Positions 37,553-47,642 of a stretch of DNA of 64,000 nucleotides are shown in pieces (within the stretch, counting starts at the first letter, position 1; the number at the start of each line of letters is the position of its first letter). The DNA lies in contig UQDA01000007.1 in the NCBI GenBank assembly GCA_900539715.1, positions 62,001-126,000 of the forward strand, in the 5' to 3' direction. This stretch comes from an uncultured Lachnospiraceae bacterium (GTDB lineage Bacteria; Bacillota; Clostridia; Lachnospirales; Lachnospiraceae). The notes beneath the pieces are model-generated. The model was given only the letters and a program-made list of their open reading frames with translations, had not been told where the DNA came from and ran no database searches. Both the position numbers and the translations under genes were made by a program.

Positions 37553-37921
37553 ATGAACACTCAAACCAGTTTAGTTGCAGAACAGATCAGGCTACAGCAG
37601 TGGGCCGACCAGATCAGGGACTGCCAGAATCGTCCCTCTGATATGAAAGTCGATGCCTGGTGTCGGGAACACGGCATAACAAAGGCGAATTATTACTATC
37701 GCCTGCGCCGGGTCCGGGAGGCCTGTCTGGAACTTTATGATCCGTCCCCTTCCTTCGTGGAACTCACAGCACCTGCGGAAAGTATACCGGCTAAAGCCTC
37801 CCAGACACATCCCTCTGTGGCTGCAGCATTTCATACAGAAAGCGGAGTCACTATAGATCTCTATAATGACGCTTCACCGGAATTCCTCCGTAACCTGATA
37901 GGAGCAGCCAGCCATGCTTAA
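37553..37921 (+). CDS. tnpA: IS66 accessory protein TnpA
   Basis: 122-residue protein of the IS66 TnpA type: a short helical N-terminus followed by KVDAWCREHGITKANYYYRL, the usual DNA-binding helix-turn-helix, and a divergent tail. The stop overlaps the tnpB start. Start at 37553 with CAGGAGG upstream. Needed with TnpB and TnpC for efficient transposition. Confidence 0.85.
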   Translation: MNTQTSLVAEQIRLQQWADQIRDCQNRPSDMKVDAWCREHGITKANYYYRLRRVREACLELYDPSPSFVELTAPAESIPAKASQTHPSVAAAFHTESGVTIDLYNDASPEFLRNLIGAASHA

Positions 37922-38276
37922 TGATGCTTCCGGGTTCCAGAAAATATATCTTGCCACCGGCTACACGGATCTACGCAGAGGCATGGAAGGACTGGCAAAC
38001 ATCATTCGCTTCCGTTTTCATCTGGATCCCTATGACAGAAATACGCTGTTTCTGTTCTGTGGCAAACGAACAGACCGTATCAAGGGACTCCTGTGGGAGG
38101 GAGATGGATTCCTGTTATTATACAAACGGCTGGACAACGGTGCTTTTAACTGGCCGCGAAACAACGAAGAAGCACTGTCAATCACTCCGGATCAGTACGC
38201 AATGCTCATGCAGGGACTGGAGATCGTTGCCAGACACCCTATAGAGCAGACAGCGGATCCAAAGAAGCTCTTTTAG
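37914..38276 (+). CDS. tnpB: IS66 accessory protein TnpB
   Basis: 120 residues, the standard IS66 Orf2 family: KIYLATGYTDLRRGMEGLA, RNTLFLFCGKRTDRIKGLLWEGDGF and LLYKRLDNGAFNWPR. Length and overlap with tnpA are normal. Function in transposition is known only as essential or helpful accessory factor in this family. Confidence 0.92.
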   Translation: MLNDASGFQKIYLATGYTDLRRGMEGLANIIRFRFHLDPYDRNTLFLFCGKRTDRIKGLLWEGDGFLLLYKRLDNGAFNWPRNNEEALSITPDQYAMLMQGLEIVARHPIEQTADPKKLF

Positions 38277-38400
38277 GCTTTGTGCATTTCGCAGAAATTT
38301 TTAGTGGACAGTTTTATCTCTCGGGGCTCACTGTCCGCTGTTTATCCACAACGGTTCTGCCTGCCGCCCATACGGCCGGGAAGGCAGGGCAATTGTGGAC

Positions 38401-38455
38401 AACAGTACTGAAAATCTGAAAGGAAACAGTGATTTTTCAGGTTTTCAGTACTGTT
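38401..38455. other. Long perfect-arm hairpin between tnpB and tnpC
   Basis: Arms AACAGTACTGAAAA...CTGAAA and TTTCAG...TTTTCAGTACTGTT give a stem of about 20 bp with one bulge and a short loop. It could insulate tnpC from read-in transcription or act as an attenuator within the element. There is no long T-run. Confidence 0.55.
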
Positions 38456-38550
38456 ATCCACCGTCATAATGACGAAAGGAAAACAGCCGCCGACTGGCGG
38501 AAATGTATCATATCTGCTATAATGGACCCAGTAAGAAAAGGAGCTCCACT

Positions 38551-40172
38551 ATGGCAGTCAGATACACAGAAGAACAACTGAATACTGTTGACAAGTCCCT
38601 GCTGATCCAGATGTTTCTGAACCAGCAGGAGCAGCTTCAGGCCCTGGCCGCCGAGGTCACTTCCCTCAATGAAAAGATGCAGCTCATGATGGAGCAGATG
38701 GTACTGGCAAACAGAAACCGTTTTGGACGTCTTCCGAAAAGATGACGGATGCCAGCCAGATCAGCTTCATGGAAGTGGATGGAACAATCGTCTTCTTCAA
38801 TGAGTCTGAGGCCGTCTGTGACCTGGATGCCCCGGAACCGGAACATCTGGAGGAGGCTGTTCCCCGTCCGGTAAAGAAAAAAGGCAAAAAAGAACAGGAT
38901 ATGTCAGGCCTTCCCATAGAACGGATCGACCATTACATGACAGAGGAAGAACTCACTGCAGAGTTTGGCAAAAACGGCTGGAAACAGCTTCCGGATGCCA
39001 TATCCCGCAGATACCGTTTCGTTCCGGCCAAAGTAGAGGTGGAAGAACATCACATCGGTGTCTATGCCGACAAAAAGGATGGACACATGGTAAAAGCAAA
39101 ACATCCAAGAGGGCTGCTCCATGGCAGTACCGTTTCCCCGACACTTGCGGCAGCCATTATAAACGGCAAATATGTCAATGCCATTCCGCTGTACCGCCTG
39201 GAACAGGAATTCAAACGCTATGGGCTGGCCATCACCAGACAGAACATGGCAAACTGGATGATCCGTCTCGGAGAGGAATACCTTTCCGTTCTCTATGACT
39301 ATCTCCACCGGAAACTGTATGATTATCATGTCATCCAGGCCGATGAGACACCGGTGCTCGTAAACCGTGACGGCCGTCCGGCAGGATCCAAAAGTTATAT
39401 GTGGGTCTACCGTTCCGGATATATGTATCCGGACAAACAGATCGTCCTGTATGAGTATCAGCGTACCAGAAACGCTTCCCATCCCCGGGAATTTCTGAAG
39501 GATTTTTCCGGGATCTGTATTACGGATGGCTATCAGGTCTATCACACTCTGGAAAAGGAGAAGGAAGACCTGACGATCGCAGGCTGCTGGGTGCACGGAC
39601 GCCGGAAGTTCGAGGAAGCCCTTGCCACCATACCAGCCGAAGGGAAAAAGGAATCCGTTGCATATCTGATCATGAAACAGATCCAGGCGATCTACCGGGA
39701 AGAGGGCAAACTGAAAGATCTCTCTTCAGAAGAAAGGCTTGCGCAGCGTCAGGTGGTCATCCGGCCACTGGTAGATGCTTTGTTTGCGTACCTGAAACAG
39801 AAGAAAGAACAAATCGTGGTAAAAGGTAAGCTGGAAGCTGCCTTTACCTACTTTCTGAATCAGGAGAAATATCTCCGGGTATTTCTGGATGATGGAGATG
39901 TTCCGATGGATAATAATGCGTCGGAGCGTGCCATCCGTGGCTTCTGCATCGGCAAGAAGAACTGGGAAGTCATTGATACCATAAACGGAGTCAAGACATC
40001 TGCTGTGATCTACAGTATCGCAGAGACCGCAAAGGCCAATAACCTGAAGCCCTACGAATACTTTGAACATTTGCTGACCGTGATCCCGGAACACATGGAA
40101 GACACAGACCGCAGCTTTTTGGAAGAACTGCTCCCCTGGTCTCCGGCGCTTCCGGAAAACATTCGAAAATAA
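38551..40172 (+). pseudogene. tnpC: IS66 transposase TnpC with a frameshift
   Basis: ATG 38551 with AAGGAG starts the coiled-coil N-terminus (RYTEEQLNTVDKS...). At about 38728-38732 one base is missing (GGACGTCTTCCGAAAAG where GGACGTTCTTCCG is expected for FGRSSEK), shifting the frame; the rest continues from MTDASQISF to 40172. DDE residues are in IQADETPV, ITDGYQVYH and DNNASERAIRGF. Apart from one base it is full length, so the mutation is recent or a sequencing error. Confidence 0.82.
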
Positions 40173-40219
40173 AATTTACGACAGGCCGCGAAAGCGGCTT
40201 AAGATTGTCAAGGTACTTG

Positions 40220-41371
40220 CTATGGTGCGTTTACACCATAAAGACGTTTGTGGCGTACTACTTCATGCATGTCCTTGTCCATTACAATCACGTTCGATGA
40301 TGTAATCTTTAGATTAACACAGGACTCGCAGAAAGCCGGTGAAGCGGAATAACGATGCTTTCCGGCATCAAGTGTAAACTTACCATACTTATCCGTAGTA
40401 GCAGTTGTGTACAGCGCAGTATCAAAGGGAACCGACGGTAAAGGCAACAGTCTTGCTTTGTCCTCCTGAAATAATTCACTGATAAAGCGATTGCTGTCAT
40501 CATCATAATGCTCGCGCTGCATATCCAATTCACAGCGGTCCAGCAGATATTTGTTTTCATCCGCTAAGGAATCGAAACGCGGTACCGGTACAAGCTCATT
40601 GCGACGCAGATAACCGACTTTATTTTCCACGTTTCCTTTTTCCCATCCAGACTCTGGATTCATAAATACGGCTTTAATGCGGTAATGCTCACAGAATCTT
40701 TGAAATCGTTCTGTTACGTTACGCCCGCCGCCTTTGATGACCTTGGTAACAATGGTTCTGGTATTGTCAAACCAGATTTCTGTCGGCACTCCGCCGATAT
40801 GTTCAAACATGGCAACCAGCCCTTCCAGAAGGCACTCCATGTTTTCGCCGTAATTAAGCTGCAGGAATCCCCCGTTACTGAAGGGAAAGCTGAGAACGAG
40901 ATATTTTGCTTCATGATGAAGTTTTCCATTCTCGTAAAAATCGGCAAATCCGAAGTCCGCCTGTGCTTCTCCCGGATGATGTACCAGAGGAATATAGCCC
41001 TCCGTCTTTTTCAAGCGAAGTTCCTCTTTCTTTTCTGCGACATATAGTGCAACGAGACGATAGCTGCAGTTGAAGCCTTCGGCTTCATCCCGTAATCTTC
41101 GATATATCCTTTTTGCGGTGTGGCGTTGCTTTCTCGGTGCGAGTTTGTCGGCTTCAAGCCATTCGTCAATAAACAGCTTGAATGGGTCGAGCTTGGATTC
41201 ATGCTCTTCCTTGGATACTGGTGTGGGTGATGGGGTATTGAAATCCTCCATATCCACGTATTTTCGAACTGTACGCCAGTCACAGTTCATAATGATTGCA
41301 ATTTCTTTCAGATTTTTATCTTGCTCATAGTAGAGCTCTCTGATACGATGAATCTGATCCATTGTAGTCAT
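40220..41371 (-). pseudogene. istA: IS21 transposase IstA, C-terminus cut by IS66
   Basis: 383-residue frame on the minus strand. HTH N-terminus MDQIHRIRELYYEQDKNLKE; integrase core with QADFGFADF, IWFDNTRTIV and NPESGWEKGNVENKVGYL (DDE region). The genuine sequence stops at HKRLYG; the last residues VNAP come from the IS66 end at 40234, so about 100 or more C-terminal residues are missing. Upstream lies the element's own terminal repeat array (41513-41573). Confidence 0.82.
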
Positions 41372-41512
41372 ACTCCTTTCCTCCTTGTCTTTATTTGTTT
41401 GTCACAACAAAAACAAGGGTAATGGTTTTTATGTATGTCTGCAATGGATTTTTGTAAATCCGACTTAGGAGCCGCCAACTGGTGCTACCTGTTCCTGGGA
41501 TTTTACAGGGCT

Positions 41513-41573
41513 TTGCAATCACCTACAAAATGTAGTTGCAACCACCTACATTTTTGGTTTGCAACTAACTACA
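41513..41573 (-). repeat. IS21 left-end transposase-binding repeats
   Basis: Three copies of TTGCAAYYAMCTACA at 41513-41527, 41536-41550 and 41559-41573, exactly 23 bp apart. Read on the minus strand this is TGTAGNTNNTTGCAA, the multiple-repeat end of IS21 elements. The outer TGT lies at 41573, which should be the element boundary and is oriented to match the minus-strand istA. Confidence 0.75.
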
Positions 41574-41575
41574 TT

Positions 41576-41834
41576 TATATTTTACAATAAACATGTGGAA
41601 CAACAGACCTACCGAAGTTGTATGGGGCTTCTGAAGCTTGCTGAGAAATACTCAGATGCATTGCTTGAAGCAGCCTGTAAAAAGGCATTATCCTATACAT
41701 CTTCGCCCAGTTACAAGAGTATTAAAAACATCCTTGTAACCGGTTCTGTAAAGCCGGAATCAGAAACTACTGAATCCACGACCACACATAAAGCACACGG
41801 CATCACAAGAGGTGCCGATTACTATCGGAGGTAA
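41576..41834 (+). pseudogene. istA: C-terminal remnant of a second, plus-strand istA
   Basis: VEQQTYRSCMGLLKLAEKYS, LEAACKKALSYTSSPSYKSI and KNILVTGS form the typical IstA C-terminus. The rest of the gene is replaced on the left by the inverted IS21 end at 41573. It ends 6 bp before istB, as in a normal IS21 operon, so it is the tail of the element to which that istB belongs. Confidence 0.8.
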
Positions 41835-41840
41835 ACACAT

Positions 41841-42617
41841 ATGACAAATCAGAGTACAATTGATAAATTAATTGAAATGCGCCTTACCACTATGGCAGAT
41901 GCATTCCGCAACCAGCTGGCTGATCCTAAATTTAGAGAAGTACCATTTGAGGATCGCTTTGGTATGCTGGTAGACATTGAATACAGCAATCGGAAAAACA
42001 ACCGTCTGAAACGGCTAATCCATAATGCTGGATTCGACCAGTCGGAAGCAAATATCATAGATATCAATTACACTTCCGGGCGCAAGCTTAACAAGGATCT
42101 CATTAACCGACTTGCAACTTGCGAATATATATCTGAACACCGAAATCTTTTTATCACCGGTGCTACAGGCTGTGGTAAAACATACATGGCCTGTGCCTTT
42201 GGCATGGAGGCTTGTAAGCAGTATTTCAATACCAAGTATGTCCGACTCCCTGATCTGCTTATTGATCTGGAGACAGCACGGACAGATGGTAACTACAAAA
42301 AAGTCATGGCGAAGTATGCCAATCCAGTTGTTCTGATCCTGGATGAGTGGCTTCTATTGAAACCAACGAATTCGGAACAAAGGGACATCTTCGAACTACT
42401 TCATAGGAGACGTAAGAAATCTTCAACGATTTTCTGTTCCCAGTATGCATTCGAGGAATGGTATGAGCAGCTCGGCGGTGGTGACAGTCCTCTGGCAGAT
42501 GCAATCATTGACCGTATTGCTCACGACAGTTATCGAATAAATATCACAAGCATTGATACTGAACATGATAGATCAATGCGTGAGGTATATGGTTTGGATA
42601 AAGAACTACGCGAGTAA
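41841..42617 (+). CDS. istB: IS21 transposition helper ATPase IstB
   Basis: 258-residue AAA+ ATPase, full length: FITGATGCGKTYMACAFG (Walker A, about 103-120), NPVVLILDEWLL (Walker B), LLHRRRKKSSTIFCSQYAFEEWYE. It would aid strand transfer by IstA, but neither istA copy here is complete. CGGAGG precedes the ATG. Confidence 0.92.
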   Translation: MTNQSTIDKLIEMRLTTMADAFRNQLADPKFREVPFEDRFGMLVDIEYSNRKNNRLKRLIHNAGFDQSEANIIDINYTSGRKLNKDLINRLATCEYISEHRNLFITGATGCGKTYMACAFGMEACKQYFNTKYVRLPDLLIDLETARTDGNYKKVMAKYANPVVLILDEWLLLKPTNSEQRDIFELLHRRRKKSSTIFCSQYAFEEWYEQLGGGDSPLADAIIDRIAHDSYRINITSIDTEHDRSMREVYGLDKELRE

Positions 42618-42644
42618 ACTCGCATAATTACATAGGTGATTTCC

Positions 42645-42694
42645 ACTTCCGGACATCTGATTCCCAAATTTCCGGAAGTGCGATTTCATCGCAC
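42645..42694. other. Pair of short hairpins downstream of istB
   Basis: ACTTCCGG (42645-42652) pairs with CCGGAAGT (42672-42679), and GTGCGAT-TTC-ATCGCAC (42678-42694) forms a tight second hairpin overlapping it by two bases. Not followed by a T-run. The two structures could be mutually exclusive or simply mark the IS21 right end. Confidence 0.4.
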
Positions 42695-42801
42695 AAGAAT
42701 ATTCAGAGTTATTTAAAGAATTATGCATTTCTATCGATTTTTTACTTAAATTGTCTTAAAAATGGGCTTATACTTTAAGCGAAGCGAAAGGAAGAACACT
42801 T

Positions 42802-45736
42802 ATGAAAACCCTACAATCCCTATTCCTATCCCAGGCCTACCAGGACTGCTGGGATGATTACACCCGTTCCCTAAAACTAAAAAACTTCCCCCGCTGGGAT
42901 TATGTGATCTTAACCGCCTCCAACGACCAGCAGGCGGAAGGCTTCCGCCGCCAGCTGGAAGCCCGCAAGGACTTCCTCCCTGCCGGGACAACTTTTGTGG
43001 CAATCCCCGACCGAAACGGGGAACGGGTCGGCTCCGGCGGCGCGACGCTGGAGGTTTTAAAATACTTATATGAGCAGGAAGGCTCCTTTGACGGACTTCG
43101 GGTGCTGGTCATCCATTCCGGCGGCGACAGCAAGCGCGTTCCCCAGTATTCAGCGCTGGGAAAGCTCTTTTCACCGGTGCCTCATCAGCTGCCGGACGGG
43201 CGCAGCTCCACGCTCTTTGACGAGTTCATGATCAGCATGAGCTCCGTCCCTTCCCGTATCCGGGAGGGAATGGTGCTCCTGTCCGGGGACGTGCTGCTGC
43301 TGTTCAACCCGCTCCAGATCGACTACAACAATGTGGGCGCGGCTGCCCTTTCCTTTAAAGAGCATGTGGAGACGGGCAAAAATCATGGCGTCTATGTGAA
43401 CGGCGAAAACGGCAACGTGAAATGCTGTCTCCAGAAAAAGCCGGTGGAAGAGCTGCGTGCGGCGGGTGCAGTCAATGATGCGGACTGTGTGGATATCGAT
43501 ACCGGTGCGCTGGTGTTCAGTACAAAGATGATGGAGTCCTTATATTCCCTGATACGGACGGAAGCGGACTATGACAGATATGTGAACGGGACGGTACGCC
43601 TGTCTTTGTATGCGGATTTCCTGTATCCGCTGGCGGAGGCTTCCACGCTGGGAGGCTTTTTATGCGGAGAAACCGGAAGGGACATGCTGTCCGGAGCTGA
43701 TGGAGGCCAGGGAGCGGGTATGGGAGGTGCTGCGTCCCTACCGGATGAAGCTTCTGCGCCTTGCTCCTGCTAAATTCATCCATTTCGGCACGACCGGGGA
43801 AATACTGGAGCTGATGGGCGGAGGGGTGGAAAGTTACCGTGACCTTGGCTGGAGCCCCCGTGTGGGGAGCAGTATCCCCGGAGAGACTGCCGGATACAAC
43901 AGCGTGCTCAGCAGCCGTGCTTCTATCGGGGAGGGCTGTTATCTGGAGGTTTCTTATGTACACGGTGCGGCAAAGGTGGGAAAATGCTGTGTCCTGTCCT
44001 TTGTGGATATCCATGACGAGACCATCCCGGATGGAGTTGTCCTGCACGGATTAAAGCAGCGGGACGGGAAGTTTGTGGTGCGGATATTTGGCGTAGGGGA
44101 TAACCCGAAAGAGAACCGGCTGTTTGGTCAGGATTTGGAGGAGATATCCGGAAAGCTGGGCGCAGAACTCTGGGAAGGGGAAGATCATAGCCTGTGGTCG
44201 GCGGCGCTCTATCCGGAAAAGGATAGCATAAAAGAAGCGGTGGCCGCAGCGCTGAATCTCTATGGGCTGTTACACGGGGATGGCGATTTGGACACATGGA
44301 AAAAGGCAGAACGGAAGTCTCTCTGCTCCGGCTTTCACGCGGCCGACCCGGATGCGATCATCGCGTGGGACCGGCGCATGGCGGACCTTGTGGCGATGGA
44401 CGGAATCGCCAAAGCCATCCGGAACCGGATACCGGCACAGCAGCTGCCCAAAAGGAAAGGGCTCACAAAGATCCAGAAGCAGTGGCTGGAAAAGCGGCTC
44501 GCCCGGGCGGATTTCAGTGAAAAGCTGCGGCTCTACTACTATCTGGGCGTGATACTCGAGGATGAAAATGAAGTCCAGAAATGTTTTTCTGCAATCCAGT
44601 CGGAGGTGCTGGATTCCACAATCCGGAATCTGGTCTACAACGAGAATGCAAGGATCATAAAGGAACGTCATACCGTAAAGCTGCCGCTGCGGGTCAACTG
44701 GGGCGGCGGATGGAGTGATACTCCTCCATACTGCAATGAAAACGGCGGTACAGTCTTAAACATGGCGATCCTCTTAAACGGGGAGAAACCGGTGGAGGTA
44801 ACGCTGGAACGAACGGATGAACGGAAGGTGGTCTTTGACAGTCGGGACATGGACGTACACGGGGAGTTTACAGAGATTGAAGAACTGCAGCAGACCGGTG
44901 ACCCTTTTGACCCCTTTGCATTGCAGAAGGCCTGTCTGCTCGCCTGTGGGATCATCCCGAAGGAGGGACACAGTCTGGAAGAGGTGCTGGAGCATCTGGG
45001 CGGCGGGTTCATCATGCATTCAGAGGTCACAGATGTGCCAAAAGGTTCCGGTCTTGGAACGTCCTCTATTCTTTCGGCGGCCTGCGTGAAGGCGGTTTTT
45101 GAGTTCATGGGCATCCCTTATACGGAAGAGGACCTGTATTCCCATGTGCTCGCCATGGAGCAGATTATGTCCACAGGCGGTGGCTGGCAGGATCAGGTGG
45201 GTGGTCTGACGCCGGGATTAAAATATATTACCTCCATGTCCGGCATTGACCAGAAACTGAAGGTATGCCACGTGGATATTCCTGACCGGGCAAAAAAAGA
45301 GCTGGAAGAACGGTTCTGTCTGATCTATACTGGACAGAGAAGGCTGGCGAGGAACCTCCTGAGGGATGTGATCGGCCGGTATGTGGGCAACGAGCCGGAG
45401 AGTCTTTTTGCGCTGGAGGAGATACGCAAGGTAGCGGCGCTGATGCGCTTTGAGCTGGAACGGGGTAATGTGGACGGCTTTGCGAAGCTTTTGGATTATC
45501 ACTGGGAGCTGAGCAAAAAGGTGGACGCCGGGAGCAGCAATACGCTGATCGAGCAGATTTTCGGCAGCGTGGAAGAGTTTATTGACGGCAGACTTGTCTG
45601 CGGAGCAGGCGGCGGAGGGTTTTTACAGGTGATCCTGAAAAAGGGCGTGACCAAAAATCAGGTGGCGGAGCGCTTGCACGGGGTTTTCATGGACAGCACG
45701 GTGGACGTGGCAGCCTGCAGCCTTGTGTGGGAATGA
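42802..45736 (+). pseudogene. fkp: Bifunctional fucokinase/GDP-fucose pyrophosphorylase, one frameshift
   Basis: Salvage enzyme that phosphorylates L-fucose and then makes GDP-L-fucose. N-terminal nucleotidyltransferase: DRNGERVGSGGATLEVL and HSGGDSKRVPQYSALGK; C-terminal GHMP kinase: RVNWGGGWSDTPPYC and DVPKGSGLGTSSILSA, then FVCGAGGGGF-like RLVCGAGGGGFLQVI. The total of about 978 codons is near the Bacteroides enzyme. A single extra G in the GGG at about 43650-43652 (ACGCTGGGAGGC where ACGCTGGAGGC is expected) breaks the frame between ASTL and EAFYAEKPEG. Everything else is intact, so this is a recent mutation, a phase state or a sequencing error. Confidence 0.88.
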
Positions 45737-45766
45737 CAGAAAAAATGTAGATTGGGGGAAACGGAG

Positions 45767-46186
45767 ATGTTAAAAGGAATTTCGCCTTTGCTCAGCCCGG
45801 AGCTGTTAAAGGCGTTGTGTGAAATGGGACACGGGGATGAGATTATTTTGGCGGATGCAAACTTTCCGTCGGTGACGGCAGGGAGGCCGGTAATCCGGGC
45901 GGACGGGATAGGGGCGGCAGAGTTACTAAAGGCTATCCTGCCGCTGTTCCCGCTGGACACTTATGAAGAAGACCGTTTTATTCTTATGGAAGTGGTACCG
46001 GGTGATCCGGAGCCTGCGATTTGGGAAGAGTATGCGGAAATCTTAAAGGAGCTGGAGCCGGATACGGAGATAAAGTTTCTGGAGCGTTTTGCTTACTATG
46101 AGCGCGCAAAACAGGCGTACTGCGTCGTCGCGACGGGCGAGAAGGCGCCGTATGGGAATATCATTTTGAAAAAGGGCGTTATATAG
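45767..46186 (+). CDS. fucU: L-fucose mutarotase-like protein (FucU/RbsD family)
   Basis: 139-residue sugar mutarotase. LLSPELLKALCEMGHGDEI holds the catalytic-type His (about 22), followed by DANFPS and the C-terminal RAKQAYCVVATGEKAPYGNI. Interconverts alpha and beta fucose, which fits its place 30 bp after fkp. The start at 45767 is chosen over an in-frame TTG at 45752, which would leave no ribosome site. The stop lies inside a terminator. Confidence 0.88.
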   Translation: MLKGISPLLSPELLKALCEMGHGDEIILADANFPSVTAGRPVIRADGIGAAELLKAILPLFPLDTYEEDRFILMEVVPGDPEPAIWEEYAEILKELEPDTEIKFLERFAYYERAKQAYCVVATGEKAPYGNIILKKGVI

Positions 46187-46196
46187 CCCTTTTTTG
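46169..46196 (+). terminator. Terminator of the fucose salvage operon
   Basis: Stem AAAAAGGGC (46169-46177) / GCCCTTTTTT (46186-46195) with an 8-nt loop and a T-run. It overlaps the last codons and stop of fucU. Confidence 0.85.
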
Positions 46197-46197
46197 C

Positions 46198-46569
46198 GTT
46201 CAGTTTTAATAGAATTTTTACTTGTCCTCCTGCCCTCCCTGTGCTAAGCTGTATATGAGCATAAATTTCACAAAGAATCCGGGCATTCAAGCCATTTCTT
46301 TTTTACAGCGGACGGCGGCAATCTTTGCAGCGCGCTGGATCTACATTCTTTTCGGAACTCTATGCTTAATACTCAATCACAAACAACAGGCAGGAAGAAC
46401 GAAGAGAAAGGGACGGGTGCGCCATAGGCGGCACTGTGCTTTACGATACCTTTGTCTATGGAAGGAGTTTCCTGCCGCCACAAAGACAGGAAAGATTGTT
46501 GCTGACAGGATGCGGCAGCTGCGGCTTGCTGACAGATAGCAGCATCTGGAATACAGGGAGGAACAGGGA
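46198..46569. other. Gene-free stretch upstream of the Rpn pair
   Basis: About 370 bases with no convincing gene. The last part (from about 46540) carries the same ribosome-site block (GGGAGG) seen before the other Rpn copies. No clear -35/-10 pair was found. Confidence 0.4.
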
Positions 46570-46602
46570 ACGGGACAGGCTGACACAGTAACCAAAGCAT
46601 AC

Positions 46603-47550
46603 ATGCGCGGAAACGCCGTGTTTGCGGATGCATTCAATTACCTGCTCTATGATGGAAGGGCAGTCATTGACCCGCACAATTTAAAGGAGATTGATCCGAC
46701 AGAGATCGCGTTGCCGTTTGGAGCGTGGGACGGGAAAGAAAACAGGAAGCAGAAGGAGGAAGCGGTACAGAAATACCGTGACCTGTTAAAAAATGCCGTG
46801 GTCATGGAGGATGGAAAGACGGCGTACGTGCTGCTGGGAATCGAGAACCAGACCGATATCCACTACGCGATGCCAGTAAAGAATGCGATTTACGACGCCC
46901 TGCAGTATGGTAGACAGGTCTCGGAGATAGCGGCAAGGCACCGGGCAGAACGGAAACATCAAAACTTGGAAAAGAAGGTATCGGACGGAGAATACCTGTC
47001 CGGATTTTACAAGGAAGATCGACTTGTCCCGGTGATCACGCTCGTGATCCACTTCGGGGCGGAGGAATGGGACGGTCCGATGACACTGCATGAGATGATG
47101 GAAATAGGGAATCCGGAGCTTTTAAAATATGTTCAGGACTACCGGATACATTTGATAGACCCGTTCAGCTTGACAGATGAGGAATTGGGAAAATTTTCAA
47201 CGAGCCTCCGGGAAGTGCTCGGATACATTAAATACTCCGGAGATAAGAAACAACTTCATTCTTTTACAGATAATAATCCGAGAATGACGATGGAGGCAGA
47301 TGCTGTGCGTGTGATCCGTACAGTGACGAACACGCCGGTTGAGATTCAGAAAGAAGCGGAGGAAGTGAATATGTGTAAGGCAATCGAAGAGATGATGGAA
47401 GACAGCCGACAAGAAGGAGAGGCTTCCGGTGCACTGCGGAAGGCAAAAGAAACTGCCTGTGCTTTGGCAGCGATGGGACTTCCGACAGAACAGATTGCGT
47501 CAGCGGTCAGTATAGATCTGGAAGTCGTGAAAGAATGGATTTTGAATTGA
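46603..47550 (+). CDS. Rpn/transposase_31-family nuclease, copy 1
   Basis: 315-residue PD-(D/E)XK-type protein of the recombination-promoting nuclease family. The domain is visible in NAVFADAFNYLLYDGRAVI (D near 8), LLGIENQTDIHYAMPVKNAI (the E-x-Q catalytic core) and VITLVIHFGAEEWDG. The C-terminus is a helical tail ending in ALRKAKETACALAAMGL. ATG 46603 has no ribosome site. In frame 33 bp upstream is ACG (46570) with GGGAGG 8 nt before it; relatives start at that point with ATG-GGA-AAG. Near-identical to copy 2 up to about 47200, then diverged. Confidence 0.75.
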   Translation: MRGNAVFADAFNYLLYDGRAVIDPHNLKEIDPTEIALPFGAWDGKENRKQKEEAVQKYRDLLKNAVVMEDGKTAYVLLGIENQTDIHYAMPVKNAIYDALQYGRQVSEIAARHRAERKHQNLEKKVSDGEYLSGFYKEDRLVPVITLVIHFGAEEWDGPMTLHEMMEIGNPELLKYVQDYRIHLIDPFSLTDEELGKFSTSLREVLGYIKYSGDKKQLHSFTDNNPRMTMEADAVRVIRTVTNTPVEIQKEAEEVNMCKAIEEMMEDSRQEGEASGALRKAKETACALAAMGLPTEQIASAVSIDLEVVKEWILN

Positions 47551-47564
47551 GAATTGGTGTATTA

Positions 47565-47618
47565 GCTTGCGGACAAGCAGCAACGTTGCGGCACAGGGAG
47601 GGCGAAAGGACGGGAAAG
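47565..47618 (+). repeat. 54-bp leader repeat (first of two)
   Basis: The block GCTTGCGGACAAGCAGCAAC... through GGGAGGGCGAAAGGACGGGA occurs at 47565-47618 and again at 48637-48690 without visible difference. It carries the ribosome site and ACG codon of the Rpn genes, so it marks the duplicated unit's 5' boundary. Confidence 0.85.
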
Positions 47619-47642
47619 GCTGACACAGTAACCAAAGCTTAC

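Larger units (their letters stand above)
37431..40234 (+). mobile_element. IS66-family element (2.8 kb)
   Basis: Terminal inverted repeats of 25 bp with one mismatch: 37431-37455 and 40210-40234, both starting GTAAACGC as typical of IS66. Contains tnpA, tnpB and a frameshifted tnpC. The 8-bp flanks (TGCCTAAT left, ACCATAAA right) do not match, so no target duplication survives: the two flanks come from different places, implying later rearrangement. Confidence 0.9.

Noticed and set aside
38701..38750. Programmed frameshift in IS66 tnpC
   Set aside because: No slippery heptamer or pseudoknot is apparent, and IS66 transposases are normally one uninterrupted frame.
43640..43660. Programmed frameshift in fkp
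   Set aside because: The context CTGGGAGGC is not a standard slippery site; one extra G explains it more simply.
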